Shown piece by piece: positions 16,149-23,975 of a stretch of DNA of 36,322 nt. Under the pieces are notes generated by a model that was not told the DNA's origin, ran no database searches, and saw only the letters and a list, made by a program, of their open reading frames with translations. The position numbers and the translations under genes are program-made. The DNA lies in contig JAEWQC010000253.1 of the NCBI GenBank assembly GCA_023399355.1, forward strand, positions 1 through 36,322. The letters run 5' to 3'. Each line of letters starts with the position of its first letter. Within the stretch, counting starts at the first letter, position 1. Source of the DNA: Bacillota bacterium (GTDB taxonomy: Bacteria > Bacillota > Clostridia > Acetivibrionales > DTU013).

Positions 16149-17063
16149 ATGAGCTATAATCATGACAAAGTGCTTCCCGGCCTTATTTGTGAAAAAGACT
16201 TATGCAAGATAAAGGAAGCAGTTTGTATACAGGTAGAAAAGATCTATGATTCCTGCAAGGAAAAAGATTGTATTGAAGATGCCAGAGTGCTTTTTAAGGA
16301 TCCCGACAAAATACATTGGTTGGTTTGTCATGCGATTAATGTGAAGGCAAGGCGTGCGGAGGTTCTCAAGGTATTTTCCGACGTTGAAGCCGTGCCGTTC
16401 AAGAGGGGTTTCTACACAGTTGACGTTAAATTCTTCATCAAGGTGATACTGGACTTCTTTGTGCCCAGACAAAATGGTGGTATCAGGATAATTACCGTGC
16501 CAGGACTCGTATTGTTTGACAAGAAAGTCATACTTTTCGGTTCTGAAGGCAATGTTAAGATATTCAAGTCTCATTTTGTGGAGAATGGCATTGACACACC
16601 GATGGATTCTGCATTACAGCAGGATAACCTGCCTATTTCCAAGGTAGAAGTTGCAGAGCCCATTACATTGAATGCAAAAATTATTGAAGTGCTTGAGAAC
16701 AGCTGTGACAACGACTGTGACAGGCATGTGCCGCAATCGGTAACTGCAATGCTTGAAGATGTGGATTTTGACGAGGCAGAGTTCAAGAAGGGCTCAAATG
16801 ACGAAAGAGAGCTAGTGATCGGAAGACAGGTCGTAGCAACGATTGGACTGTTCTCCATCATAAAACTGGCAAGATTTGTTCAGTTGATGATACCGGCATT
16901 TGACTTCTGTGTACCTCACAAACAATGTATTGCTTCAACGGATGAAGACCCGTGCGAATTGTTTGAGACCATTGAATTCCCGATAGACGAATTCTTCCCG
17001 CCTCAAAAAGCTGATTTCCCCGGGGCGCTCGAGGATGAAAGGACTATGACAAAAGACGAATGA
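16149..17063 (+). CDS. Spore-surface-type protein (CsxC/DUF3794-like, tentative)
   Basis: This is a 304-aa protein. N-terminal AVCIQVEKIYDSCKEKDCIED and C-terminal FVQLMIPAFDFCVPHKQC, followed by DEFFPPQK, match the layout of the 4740-5474 protein. A central duplicated beta-rich unit (RGFYTVDVKFFIKVILDFFV and VIGRQVVATIGLFSIIKLARF) resembles two SPOCS-like modules. Cysteines are frequent and there is no signal peptide, consistent with a cross-linked coat protein made in the mother cell. The ribosome binding site GAAGGGGGA precedes ATG 16149. It is followed by a perfect 12-bp bidirectional terminator. The exact family name needs a profile search. Confidence 0.75.
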   Translation: MSYNHDKVLPGLICEKDLCKIKEAVCIQVEKIYDSCKEKDCIEDARVLFKDPDKIHWLVCHAINVKARRAEVLKVFSDVEAVPFKRGFYTVDVKFFIKVILDFFVPRQNGGIRIITVPGLVLFDKKVILFGSEGNVKIFKSHFVENGIDTPMDSALQQDNLPISKVEVAEPITLNAKIIEVLENSCDNDCDRHVPQSVTAMLEDVDFDEAEFKKGSNDERELVIGRQVVATIGLFSIIKLARFVQLMIPAFDFCVPHKQCIASTDEDPCELFETIEFPIDEFFPPQKADFPGALEDERTMTKDE

Positions 17064-17090
17064 TCGGACGCCTGCCATGACGGAGAATAT

Positions 17091-17119
17091 ATAAAGGGAT
17101 GGTTTTACCATCCCTTTAT
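17091..17119. terminator. Bidirectional intrinsic terminator
   Basis: A perfect 12-bp stem ATAAAGGGATGG/CCATCCCTTTAT with a 5-nt loop lies between the convergent spore-surface and holin-like genes. Confidence 0.8.
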
Positions 17120-17180
17120 TGATCAGGCTACTCAGGCGGATTCGTTTGCGAATGGTGCCATTTGTGCAGCAAATCCGACT

Positions 17181-17213
17181 GAAATCAAGGGAGGTTGAAC
17201 CCCCCGGGATTTC
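17181..17213. repeat. GAAATC/GATTTC hairpin repeat, copy 2
   Basis: GAAATC..GGGAGGTT, loop GA, AACCCCCC..GATTTC, starting 12 nt beyond the holin-like gene stop. It is flanked on both sides by the 7-bp direct repeat CCGACTG, which could be a target duplication. Confidence 0.7.
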
Positions 17214-17224
17214 ACCGACTGCAG

Positions 17225-17587
17225 TTATAAAGTCCTGTTCGGTATTACCATGCTGACCAGGCCATATACGACCGCACCAAGTATTGCACCAAGCAAGGTA
17301 ACATTGTAACCTGTTACAATAAACTTGACGACATATATGATAACCGCAGAAACAATGAAGCCCGTAAGGCCTCTTCCAAAAGGTGTTGCATTAACTCCAA
17401 GGACTCTTTGCGCAAGATAATCCAAAAGAGCGATTACAGCGGCGGCTATTATTAATGACCAAATACCACTAATTGCAAATCCTGGTGTTAAAAATGCGGT
17501 AACAGCCAATACGACTGCGCCAATCAGTGTTCTTATGATGAATTGCCCTATACTGAAACCTTGCGTTCTTTGAACATTTTCAGCCAA
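17225..17587 (-). CDS. Phage holin family (four-TM, PF04020-like) membrane protein
   Basis: This 120-aa protein has four hydrophobic helices: FIIRTLIGAVVLAVTAFL, GIWSLIIAAAVIALLDYLA, GLTGFIVSAVIIYVVKFIV and LLGAILGAVVYGLVSMVI. This matches the small 'phage holin family 4' / YvlD-type proteins found on bacterial chromosomes. Most of these are not linked to phages, and no phage gene is nearby here. The start is TTG 17587, with AGGAAG about 9 nt upstream. The hairpin repeat at 17181-17213 lies just past its stop. Role unknown; envelope stress or sporulation roles have been discussed for relatives (general knowledge, not visible here). Confidence 0.82.
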   Translation of the reverse strand: MAENVQRTQGFSIGQFIIRTLIGAVVLAVTAFLTPGFAISGIWSLIIAAAVIALLDYLAQRVLGVNATPFGRGLTGFIVSAVIIYVVKFIVTGYNVTLLGAILGAVVYGLVSMVIPNRTL

Positions 17588-17757
17588 TCAACCCACTTCC
17601 TTTCAAAGGATATTATAAAGATGCAATTTTGCCGTCAATACTATTATTTATTTACTGATAATCGTTTATACAAACACATTTTCCTTATTTGTTTACTTTA
17701 TAACTATTATTTGATAAAATTGTAGTAATTTAAAGCAATTAATATTGTTAAAGACAA

Positions 17758-18040
17758 TGACCTGGGAAAGTAATCCGCAAAACAGCCTCAGAGAGATGCC
17801 GCCACCGGCTGAAAACGGTATTGGTGAGTTGACGGATGAAGTGCCCCATGAGAGTTTGAAGCTTGAATACGGTCGCTTGAAGCGCGGACCGCATATAGGG
17901 TTTCACGGCGGTGCACCGTTATGCTTATGAGATTGGCAGACAACAGACAGGATATGAACATTTGAACATATCATGCTTATTTGCCGGATTAGAGTGGAAC
18001 AGCGAGTTGCTTCGCCTCTATTGTGGAGGCGGGCTTTTTT
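17758..18040 (+). promoter_or_regulatory. T-box leader (Cys), controls cysE-cysS
   Basis: The T-box core AGAGTGGAACAGCG is at 17991-18004. Its UGGA would pair with the tRNA acceptor NCCA; A matches the U73 discriminator of tRNA-Cys. An AGAGA-type stem I motif (near 17790) and a UGC triplet at 17842-17844, in the usual specifier setting after GAAG, make the effector cysteinyl-tRNA. The competing terminator CGCCTC/GAGGCG with a T6 run is at 18011-18040. The leader lies directly upstream of serine acetyltransferase and cysteinyl-tRNA synthetase, so uncharged tRNA-Cys should raise both. Confidence 0.88.
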
Positions 18041-18127
18041 GTTTTGCCCCTTTTGTTAATTTAAATTTGACAGGGGGAATACTATACGATATGTTGAGTA
18101 TCAAATCGTCAGAAGTGAGGCGGTCAA

Positions 18128-18835
18128 ATGTTTAAGGGATTATTGCAGGATGCCAGGCTAATAGCAAAAAGAGATCCGGCGGCAAAGAGCACTCTGGAAG
18201 TAGTACTTTTATATCCGGGTTTTCAGGCGCTTTTCTATCACCGCATTGCCCATTGGCTTTTTAAAAGAAGGTTGTTTTTTCTCGCTCGTTTTACATCGCA
18301 ATATTCAAGGTTTTTTACCGGTATAGAAATACATCCCGGAGCTGTGATAGGCAGAGGCTTGTTCATGGATCACGGCATGGGGATTGTCATCGGAGAAACC
18401 GCTGAAATCGGCAACAATTGTACCATTTATCATGGCGTGACACTTGGCGGTACCGGCAAGGACAAGGGGAAAAGGCACCCGACGATTGGCAGCAACGTCT
18501 TGATCGGGGCAGGTGCGAAGCTGCTCGGACCGATAGCCGTGGGAGACAACGCCATGATTGGCGCAGGCTCCGTGGTACTGGAGGAAGTCGAACCCGATAC
18601 GACTGTGACGGGACCCAAGGCGAGGATTGTAAAGCGGGATGGTATGAAGCTTGCACCTTCTATTGAACTGGACCAGATTCACTATGCTGACCCGGTATCA
18701 CAGGAATTGTGCAGGCTGCAAATCCGACTGGATCATCTGGAAGCGATACAGCGGGGCGAACCTTATAAGGCCGGTGGAATCGACAAGTGTGCCAAAAAGC
18801 CGCACCATAAAAATGAAAACAGTAATGGAGGATGA
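18128..18835 (+). CDS. cysE: Serine O-acetyltransferase
   Basis: This 235-aa enzyme acetylates serine with acetyl-CoA, the first committed step of cysteine synthesis. The left-handed beta-helix hexapeptides are evident (IHPGAVIGRG, GIVIGETAEIGNN, ANLIGAGAKLLGP-type turns). The catalytic His segments are FMDHGMGIVIGE and YHGVTLGGTGKDKGKRHPTIG. The N-terminal DPAAKSTLEVVLLYPGFQALFYHRIAHWL is typical of the short bacterial CysE. The ribosome binding site GAGG is 7 nt before ATG. It sits 3 nt upstream of cysS under one Cys T-box. Confidence 0.96.
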   Translation: MFKGLLQDARLIAKRDPAAKSTLEVVLLYPGFQALFYHRIAHWLFKRRLFFLARFTSQYSRFFTGIEIHPGAVIGRGLFMDHGMGIVIGETAEIGNNCTIYHGVTLGGTGKDKGKRHPTIGSNVLIGAGAKLLGPIAVGDNAMIGAGSVVLEEVEPDTTVTGPKARIVKRDGMKLAPSIELDQIHYADPVSQELCRLQIRLDHLEAIQRGEPYKAGGIDKCAKKPHHKNENSNGG

Positions 18836-18838
18836 ATC

Positions 18839-20242
18839 ATGAAACTTTATAACACGCTCACCAGACAGAAGGAAGAATTCAAAACACTGCAGGAAGGCAT
18901 CGCAACCATATATTCCTGCGGTCCTACGGTTTATCAGTATGCTCATATAGGCAATCTCAGGACATATGTATTTATGGATATCCTGAGACGTGTGCTCAAA
19001 TACAACGGTTTCCGGCTTAAGAACGTTATGAATATAACGGATGTCGGACACCTGGTTTCAGATGCGGACGAGGGCGAGGACAAGATGATGAAGACCGCCC
19101 TTGCTGCAAAGAAATCACCGTGGGAGATCGCAGAATATTATACGGGCGTTTTTATGGACGATTGCACTGCCTTGAATATAGAAAAGCCGGAGATCGTACC
19201 GAAAGCTACCGAACATATCAAAGAAATGATCGAGTTTGTCGAAGAATTGGCAAAGCTTGGCTATGCTTATGAGACCAGTGACGGAATTTATTTTGACATT
19301 ATGAAGTTCGAGGGCTATGGTAAGCTGTCGGGACTTGATCTTGAGGGTCAGATCGCAGGTGCCAGAGTGGATGTCAATACGGAGAAGCGGCATCCGGCAG
19401 ACTTCGCACTTTGGAAAAAAGCGCCCAAGGAGCACATTATGCAGTGGCCTAGCCCATGGGGCATGGGATATCCCGGCTGGCACATTGAATGCTCTGCCAT
19501 GAGCAGAAAATATCTTGGGGATGTTTTTGACATCCACACCGGAGGAGTGGATCATATTCCGGTGCATCACGAGAATGAAATAGCTCAGAGTGAAGCGCTG
19601 CTGGGACATCCGGCAGTGCATTACTGGCTGCATGGGGAATTCCTTCTGGTGGATAATGGTAAAATGTCAAAGAGTCTCGGTAATACCTATACCGTATCGG
19701 ATCTGAAGAAGAACGGAGTAAGCCCGCTGGCATACAGATATATGTGTCTTAACGCGAACTACAGGAGCAAGCTGAATTTCACATGGGAAGGGGTCAAGGC
19801 TGCACAGGTTGCACTCGACAGGCTGCTTGAGAGCGTTCTGGCGCACAGGAATGCAGGCGGGCAGGTTGAAGTCGATGCCGGCCTTATTGCTGAATTCGAA
19901 AAGGACTTTGAGGAAGCGATCAACGATGATCTGAATATCCCCAGAGCACTCGGCGTAGCATGGAATATTGCAAGATACGGCACAAAATCCAACGCCTTAT
20001 ATCAACTTCTTGTCAAAATGGATAAGGTCTTCGGACTTGATTTTGCGAATGCTGCTGAAAAATCCAAAGCGGAGGAACCAGCGCTTGATCCGGAGGTTGA
20101 AGAACTTGTAAACCAGAGACAGCAGGCCAGAAAGGACAAGAACTGGAAGCTGGCGGATGAGATCAGGGGCAGGCTTGGCGAGATGGGACTGCAGCTGGAA
20201 GACACCCCTCATGGTGTCAAAGTAGTGCACAAGCAGGAATAA
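18839..20242 (+). CDS. cysS: Cysteinyl-tRNA synthetase
   Basis: This 467-aa class I synthetase charges tRNA-Cys. The zinc/active-site start SCGPTVYQYAHIGNLR contains the HIGN version of the HIGH motif (residues about 34-37). GWHIECSAMS carries further zinc ligands, and KMSKSLGN (about residues 275-282) is the ATP-binding loop. The C-terminal DALR-like region ends in LEDTPHGVKV. The start ATG 18839 has GGAGG 5 nt upstream, inside the end of cysE. In Firmicutes mrnC and rlmB normally follow directly; here they appear 8.6 kb later. Confidence 0.97.
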   Translation: MKLYNTLTRQKEEFKTLQEGIATIYSCGPTVYQYAHIGNLRTYVFMDILRRVLKYNGFRLKNVMNITDVGHLVSDADEGEDKMMKTALAAKKSPWEIAEYYTGVFMDDCTALNIEKPEIVPKATEHIKEMIEFVEELAKLGYAYETSDGIYFDIMKFEGYGKLSGLDLEGQIAGARVDVNTEKRHPADFALWKKAPKEHIMQWPSPWGMGYPGWHIECSAMSRKYLGDVFDIHTGGVDHIPVHHENEIAQSEALLGHPAVHYWLHGEFLLVDNGKMSKSLGNTYTVSDLKKNGVSPLAYRYMCLNANYRSKLNFTWEGVKAAQVALDRLLESVLAHRNAGGQVEVDAGLIAEFEKDFEEAINDDLNIPRALGVAWNIARYGTKSNALYQLLVKMDKVFGLDFANAAEKSKAEEPALDPEVEELVNQRQQARKDKNWKLADEIRGRLGEMGLQLEDTPHGVKVVHKQE

Positions 20243-20346
20243 ATCAGGTAAATTTTTTACTTCGGGTTACGAAATGCAACATTCCTGTGTTGATTTAATA
20301 TACTGGTTATGTAGACTAAATATTAGGTATGGTGGGATGTGTATTT

Positions 20347-20544
20347 ATGGAAACGAATATAATCAGATGGGATAAAAGCATGGAGGCAAGGTGCCTTGGA
20401 AGATGCTGGGATACGGAAGCCAAATCTGCAGCCGTACCCGTACCCGTACCCGTTCCCGTTTCCGTTCCAGATGAGGGCGGATCGACATATGACAGGCAAT
20501 GGGTGGAATTCGAGAAAGCATTGGACAAAGCGTTAAGGCAATAG
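20347..20544 (+). CDS. Small hypothetical protein with Val-Pro repeat
   Basis: A 65-aa ORF starts at ATG 20347 (METNIIRWDKS). It contains VPVPVPVPVSVP, encoded by a hexanucleotide run (cccgta/cccgtt), and ends in a charged helix (WVEFEKALDKALRQ). It is followed 30 nt later by a strong intrinsic terminator, which supports a real transcript. The ribosome binding site is weak (GGTGG about 12 nt upstream). Nothing identifies its function. Confidence is limited by its shortness and simple composition. Confidence 0.5.
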   Translation: METNIIRWDKSMEARCLGRCWDTEAKSAAVPVPVPVPVSVPDEGGSTYDRQWVEFEKALDKALRQ

Positions 20545-20576
20545 GGTACTTATTAAACAGAAATTTTAACTGGCAC

Positions 20577-20617
20577 AAAAAAGTATGCTCAGCAGGAATC
20601 AATGCGGGCATACTTTT
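20577..20617 (+). terminator. Intrinsic terminator
   Basis: A perfect 11-bp stem AAAAAGTATGC/GCATACTTTTT with a ~19-nt loop and a T6 tail. Confidence 0.85.
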
Positions 20618-20644
20618 TTAATTAGGGCATTTAGACGAATTTAC

Positions 20645-20868
20645 CAAGTTTTAAGACTCCCTTTTCTATAGGGGAGAGTTCCTCTTTAAACCTTCAGATG
20701 GCGGTGATTTTCCATCTATAGCCCCGATGTTTCAACCAAGGAGAAAAACTTGATTTTCTACCTTGGCTGACGAGTTTAATGGCGAATTGCGCCATACCCG
20801 CAACAAATCCGAACAAACGGGTGAATAGTTCAAATGAAGTGTACCAGAGCGTCCGATGCCGTTTGACT
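20645..20868 (-). other. Non-coding 3' region of ugd with several hairpins
   Basis: Downstream of the ugd stop there are three inverted repeats: ATGGCG/CGCCAT at 20779-20795, a long imperfect arm CCAAGG-AGAAAA/TTTTCT-CCTTGG at 20736-20766, and ACTCCC/GGGAG(A)GT near 20657-20680. A short minus-strand ORF (20694-20933) overlaps the end of ugd in another frame. It has no ribosome binding site or recognisable family. Confidence 0.45.
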
Positions 20869-22185
20869 TTACTTCCGGCCCACTCCCTCATATGTAAATC
20901 CGAATTTCCTGACTTCGGACGGTTCATAAACATTTTTAAGATCTAGGAATACAGGTTTTCTGACGATCATCTTCAGCTTTTTAAAATCAAGGCAGGAGAA
21001 TTCCATCCAATCTGTAGCCAATACAACACAATCGCTCTGCATACAGGCCGAATATACATCATTACAGTATTTCAGAGGAAGGCCCGGGTATTCCTGTTTT
21101 ACATTTTCCATGGCTTTTGGGTCGTAAACACTGAGGCTCGCTTTTCGATCCAGCAGGATTTTTATGATGGAAATTGACGGGGATTCTCTTATATCATCCG
21201 TCCCAGGCTTGAATGACAAACCCAGGATGGCTATTTTACAACCTTCCAGCCCTCCAATGGAATTGGATATCTTCAATGCCATCTTTTCTGCCTGATGCTT
21301 ATTAGATTCCAAAATACTGTTCAGCATCCTCGGGACAACTCCATGACTTTCCGCCAGTCCGCTCAGTGCACGCACGTCTTTTGGAAAACAGCTTCCGCCA
21401 AAACCCGGCCCCGGATTCAGAAAATCCGGCCCAATCCTGCTGTCCAATCCCATACCTCTTGCTACTTCTTTCACGTCTGCACCGCAGAACTCACAAATGG
21501 AGGCTATTTCATTGATGAAACTTATTTTTGCTGCCAGGAAAGAATTAGATGCATATTTGATCATCTCCGCTGTGATGATGTCCGTTATCAATATAGGGGT
21601 ATTGCATTGGATCTGATCGCGATACACCTCTTTGATCATAGAAATGGCATATTCACTATCGGAGCCTATCACAATCCTATTTGTGTTAATAAAATCATAC
21701 ACAGCGGAGCCTTCTCTTAAAAATTCCGGATTTGAAACGATGTCAAATTCCAATAGCTTGCGCTGAGTTTCCAGAATCCTCGCCATATCTTCCTTGATTT
21801 TACGGCCTGTGCCTGGAGGAACGGTACTTTTATTCACAATGATCTTTCTGCTCGTCATACAGCCTGCGATTGAGCCAACAGCCCCAAATACATTCTGTAG
21901 GTCGCAGGTGTTGTCAACCAGAGTGGGGGTATTGACAGTTATAAACAGAATATCCGAGTGATCAACGGCTTCTGAAATATTTGTCGTGAAGCTCAGCCGC
22001 TGATGGCTGGTGCAATTCTCAAGCAGGCTGTCAAGATTGGGTTCATAGATGGGAAGGATCCCTTCTTTCAGCTTTGCAATTTTCTTGTCATCTACATCGC
22101 AGCAAAGTACATTCATGCCAAGTGACGAGAGGCAGACTCCTGTGACCAAGCCGACGTATCCGGTACCGATGATCGAAATATTCAT
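20869..22185 (-). CDS. ugd: UDP-glucose 6-dehydrogenase
   Basis: This 438-aa enzyme oxidises UDP-glucose to UDP-glucuronate using NAD. The N-terminal Rossmann motif is ISIIGTGYVGLVTG (residues 3-16). TVPPGTGRK, NPEFLREGSA and ASNSFLAAKISF follow, and the active-site segment GFGGSCFPKD places the catalytic Cys at residue 266. The C-terminal domain has LGLSFKPGTDDIRESPS. The start is ATG 22185 with GGAGG 7-8 nt upstream. It is the last gene of the minus-strand spore-envelope block, directly after the GT4 gene; UDP-glucuronate is a likely donor for a spore-surface polymer (inference). Confidence 0.95.
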   Translation of the reverse strand: MNISIIGTGYVGLVTGVCLSSLGMNVLCCDVDDKKIAKLKEGILPIYEPNLDSLLENCTSHQRLSFTTNISEAVDHSDILFITVNTPTLVDNTCDLQNVFGAVGSIAGCMTSRKIIVNKSTVPPGTGRKIKEDMARILETQRKLLEFDIVSNPEFLREGSAVYDFINTNRIVIGSDSEYAISMIKEVYRDQIQCNTPILITDIITAEMIKYASNSFLAAKISFINEIASICEFCGADVKEVARGMGLDSRIGPDFLNPGPGFGGSCFPKDVRALSGLAESHGVVPRMLNSILESNKHQAEKMALKISNSIGGLEGCKIAILGLSFKPGTDDIRESPSISIIKILLDRKASLSVYDPKAMENVKQEYPGLPLKYCNDVYSACMQSDCVVLATDWMEFSCLDFKKLKMIVRKPVFLDLKNVYEPSEVRKFGFTYEGVGRK

Positions 22186-22235
22186 ACTCCATCCTCCAAT
22201 TCTACTCAGCCTTTTGCAGACACTGATGTGGCGTT

Positions 22236-23963
22236 TTACGGCTGTTTTCGAAGCCATCCGCTCGTATAACCGCCTGAATTGACCGGCTTGGCGGCAGCTT
22301 TGGCTGTAAACGGGTTGACCGGCTGAACAGCAGCCTTGGGTGTGAATGGATTGACCGGCGGAGCAGTCGTCTTTGCCGTGAACGGGATAAACGGCTGAAC
22401 AGCGACCTTGGACGTGAACGGATTAAGAGGCTGAGCAGCAGTCCAGGCCGCGAACGGGTTAAACGGTGGGGTAGTGACCTTAGGCGCATACGAATTCACC
22501 GGCTGAACAGCAGCCCTGACCTCCGCCGGATTTATTGGCTGAGCAGCAGTCCTGACTTTCGCCGGATTGACCGGCTGAGCAGCAGTCCTGACTTCCGCCG
22601 GATTGACCGGCTGAACAGCAGACCTGACTTCCGCCGGATTGACCGGCTGAGCAGCAGCCCTGACTTCCGCCGGATTGACCGGCTGAACAACGGCCTGAGT
22701 CTTTTCCGGAATGTCGATCTTAAATTCAAATGGGACAGTTGGTGTGTCTTTTAACGCAGGAACTGTCTTTAGCATAGCTTTTACTGCTGGGACTCCCTGT
22801 GTCATGAATTTGGCGGAGGATGGCTGCTTATTTGAAACAAATGCCTGTGAAACATCATTTGCGACCCTTTCCCAGGTATATTGCCGTTCTGCCAGTCTTC
22901 TGCCGCTGCCGCCCATTTTAAGCGCTTCTATCTCGTTGCTTAGCAAGTAGGATATTTTCTGAGCCATCATAGCGGGATTTGAATAATCGTCAATTACAAA
23001 GCCATTGCCATAACCGGCTACCACTTCGGCATTTCCGCCCCTGTTTGTCGTAATGATCGGAAGTCCTGCAGCCATCGCCTCATAATGAACTCTGGCGAGC
23101 GGTTCCATCCACTGAGAGGCGCATACGAAAACATCCCCAAGTGTAAAATATTGCGGAATATCAGCAGGAGGCACAAATCCTGTGAAAACAATTGGTCCGC
23201 TAAGATTCGCTGAAATTACCCGGAGTGATTTTGTATAATCATCCTCCTCGTTTTTGCCGTACCATTTGCTGCCAATGATGACCAGAGCCGTTTTGGGATT
23301 GGAACGCATCACTTGGTCCATAGCCTTTAAAAGAATGTCCACACCCTTTTTCACACTTAGTCTGCCGACAAAAAGGACGATCTTGTGATCCTGCAGGCCC
23401 AGCTTGTGCTTTAACTGATTTTTATAAGAGAGTCCCTCCGTTGACCAAACAGGCTTGTAAATTTCTGAATTTACTCCCGAATAAACTACGCGAAGTTTGC
23501 TTTCGGCAGAAGGAAACCGGGCGGTCACCGTATCAGCGATATATTTGCTGACAGTATTGATGTAGTCGACCCTGTCAATACATCTTAATCCATCGGCATC
23601 GGATATTTTCTCAGGATGGAACATTTCATTGTGGAGGCTCAGACCAAATTGTACACCCGGGAACTTTTCCATCAGTTCAAGAACAAACTGGGGCCGGTTA
23701 AATACGTGGATGAGATCGAAGGAATTATCCAATGCCGTCTTCAGGCTGTTGCTGTAAATTGTTTTATTACCGCCCGGTATACGGACATACTTGACGTTGT
23801 TAACAGTCTCACGTTCTGGCAGCCCCGGGAATTTGATGCTGAATATGGTGATGTCGTGTTTTCGGGACAGATAAGGGACAATGCCTTCTATATATAATTG
23901 AACCGCACCTCCGGCTATCGGTGGCACAGGAAGTTTCTCGGTACAAATCAATGCTATTTTCAA
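22236..23963 (-). CDS. GT4 glycosyltransferase, CotSA-like, with Pro-rich repeat tail
   Basis: This is a 575-aa protein. Residues 1 to about 380 form a GT-B family 4 glycosyltransferase: ICTEKLPVPPIAGGAVQLYIEGI at the N-terminus, LHNEMF, VYSGVN, ILFVGRLSVKKGVD-like (VLFVGRLSVKKGVDILL) and the donor motif EPLARVHYEAMAAGLPIITT. This resembles the spore coat glycosyltransferase CotSA. Residues about 415-575 are an 11-residue tandem repeat (QPVNPAEVRAA, later QPVNPFTAKAA), likely extended and extracellular-matrix-like. The start is TTG 23963 with AGGAG 9 nt upstream. It follows two CotS-type genes and precedes ugd. Confidence 0.9.
   Translation of the reverse strand: MKIALICTEKLPVPPIAGGAVQLYIEGIVPYLSRKHDITIFSIKFPGLPERETVNNVKYVRIPGGNKTIYSNSLKTALDNSFDLIHVFNRPQFVLELMEKFPGVQFGLSLHNEMFHPEKISDADGLRCIDRVDYINTVSKYIADTVTARFPSAESKLRVVYSGVNSEIYKPVWSTEGLSYKNQLKHKLGLQDHKIVLFVGRLSVKKGVDILLKAMDQVMRSNPKTALVIIGSKWYGKNEEDDYTKSLRVISANLSGPIVFTGFVPPADIPQYFTLGDVFVCASQWMEPLARVHYEAMAAGLPIITTNRGGNAEVVAGYGNGFVIDDYSNPAMMAQKISYLLSNEIEALKMGGSGRRLAERQYTWERVANDVSQAFVSNKQPSSAKFMTQGVPAVKAMLKTVPALKDTPTVPFEFKIDIPEKTQAVVQPVNPAEVRAAAQPVNPAEVRSAVQPVNPAEVRTAAQPVNPAKVRTAAQPINPAEVRAAVQPVNSYAPKVTTPPFNPFAAWTAAQPLNPFTSKVAVQPFIPFTAKTTAPPVNPFTPKAAVQPVNPFTAKAAAKPVNSGGYTSGWLRKQP
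22299..22690 (-). repeat. 33-bp tandem repeats encoding the GT4 tail
   Basis: About eleven degenerate 33-bp units (gccggattgaccggctgagcag-type on the plus strand) encode QPVNPAEVRxA and then QPVNPFTxKxA. Units in the 22500-22690 part are nearly identical, which suggests recent expansion. Confidence 0.85.
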
Positions 23964-23975
23964 AGCTTTTCACTC

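Noticed and set aside
17225..17587. Prophage remnant suggested by the holin-like protein
   Set aside because: No other phage gene is nearby, and this family is common on bacterial chromosomes outside phages.
20694..20933. 79-codon minus-strand ORF overlapping the end of ugd
   Set aside because: No ribosome binding site, overlaps a real gene in another frame, and the sequence is full of hairpins.
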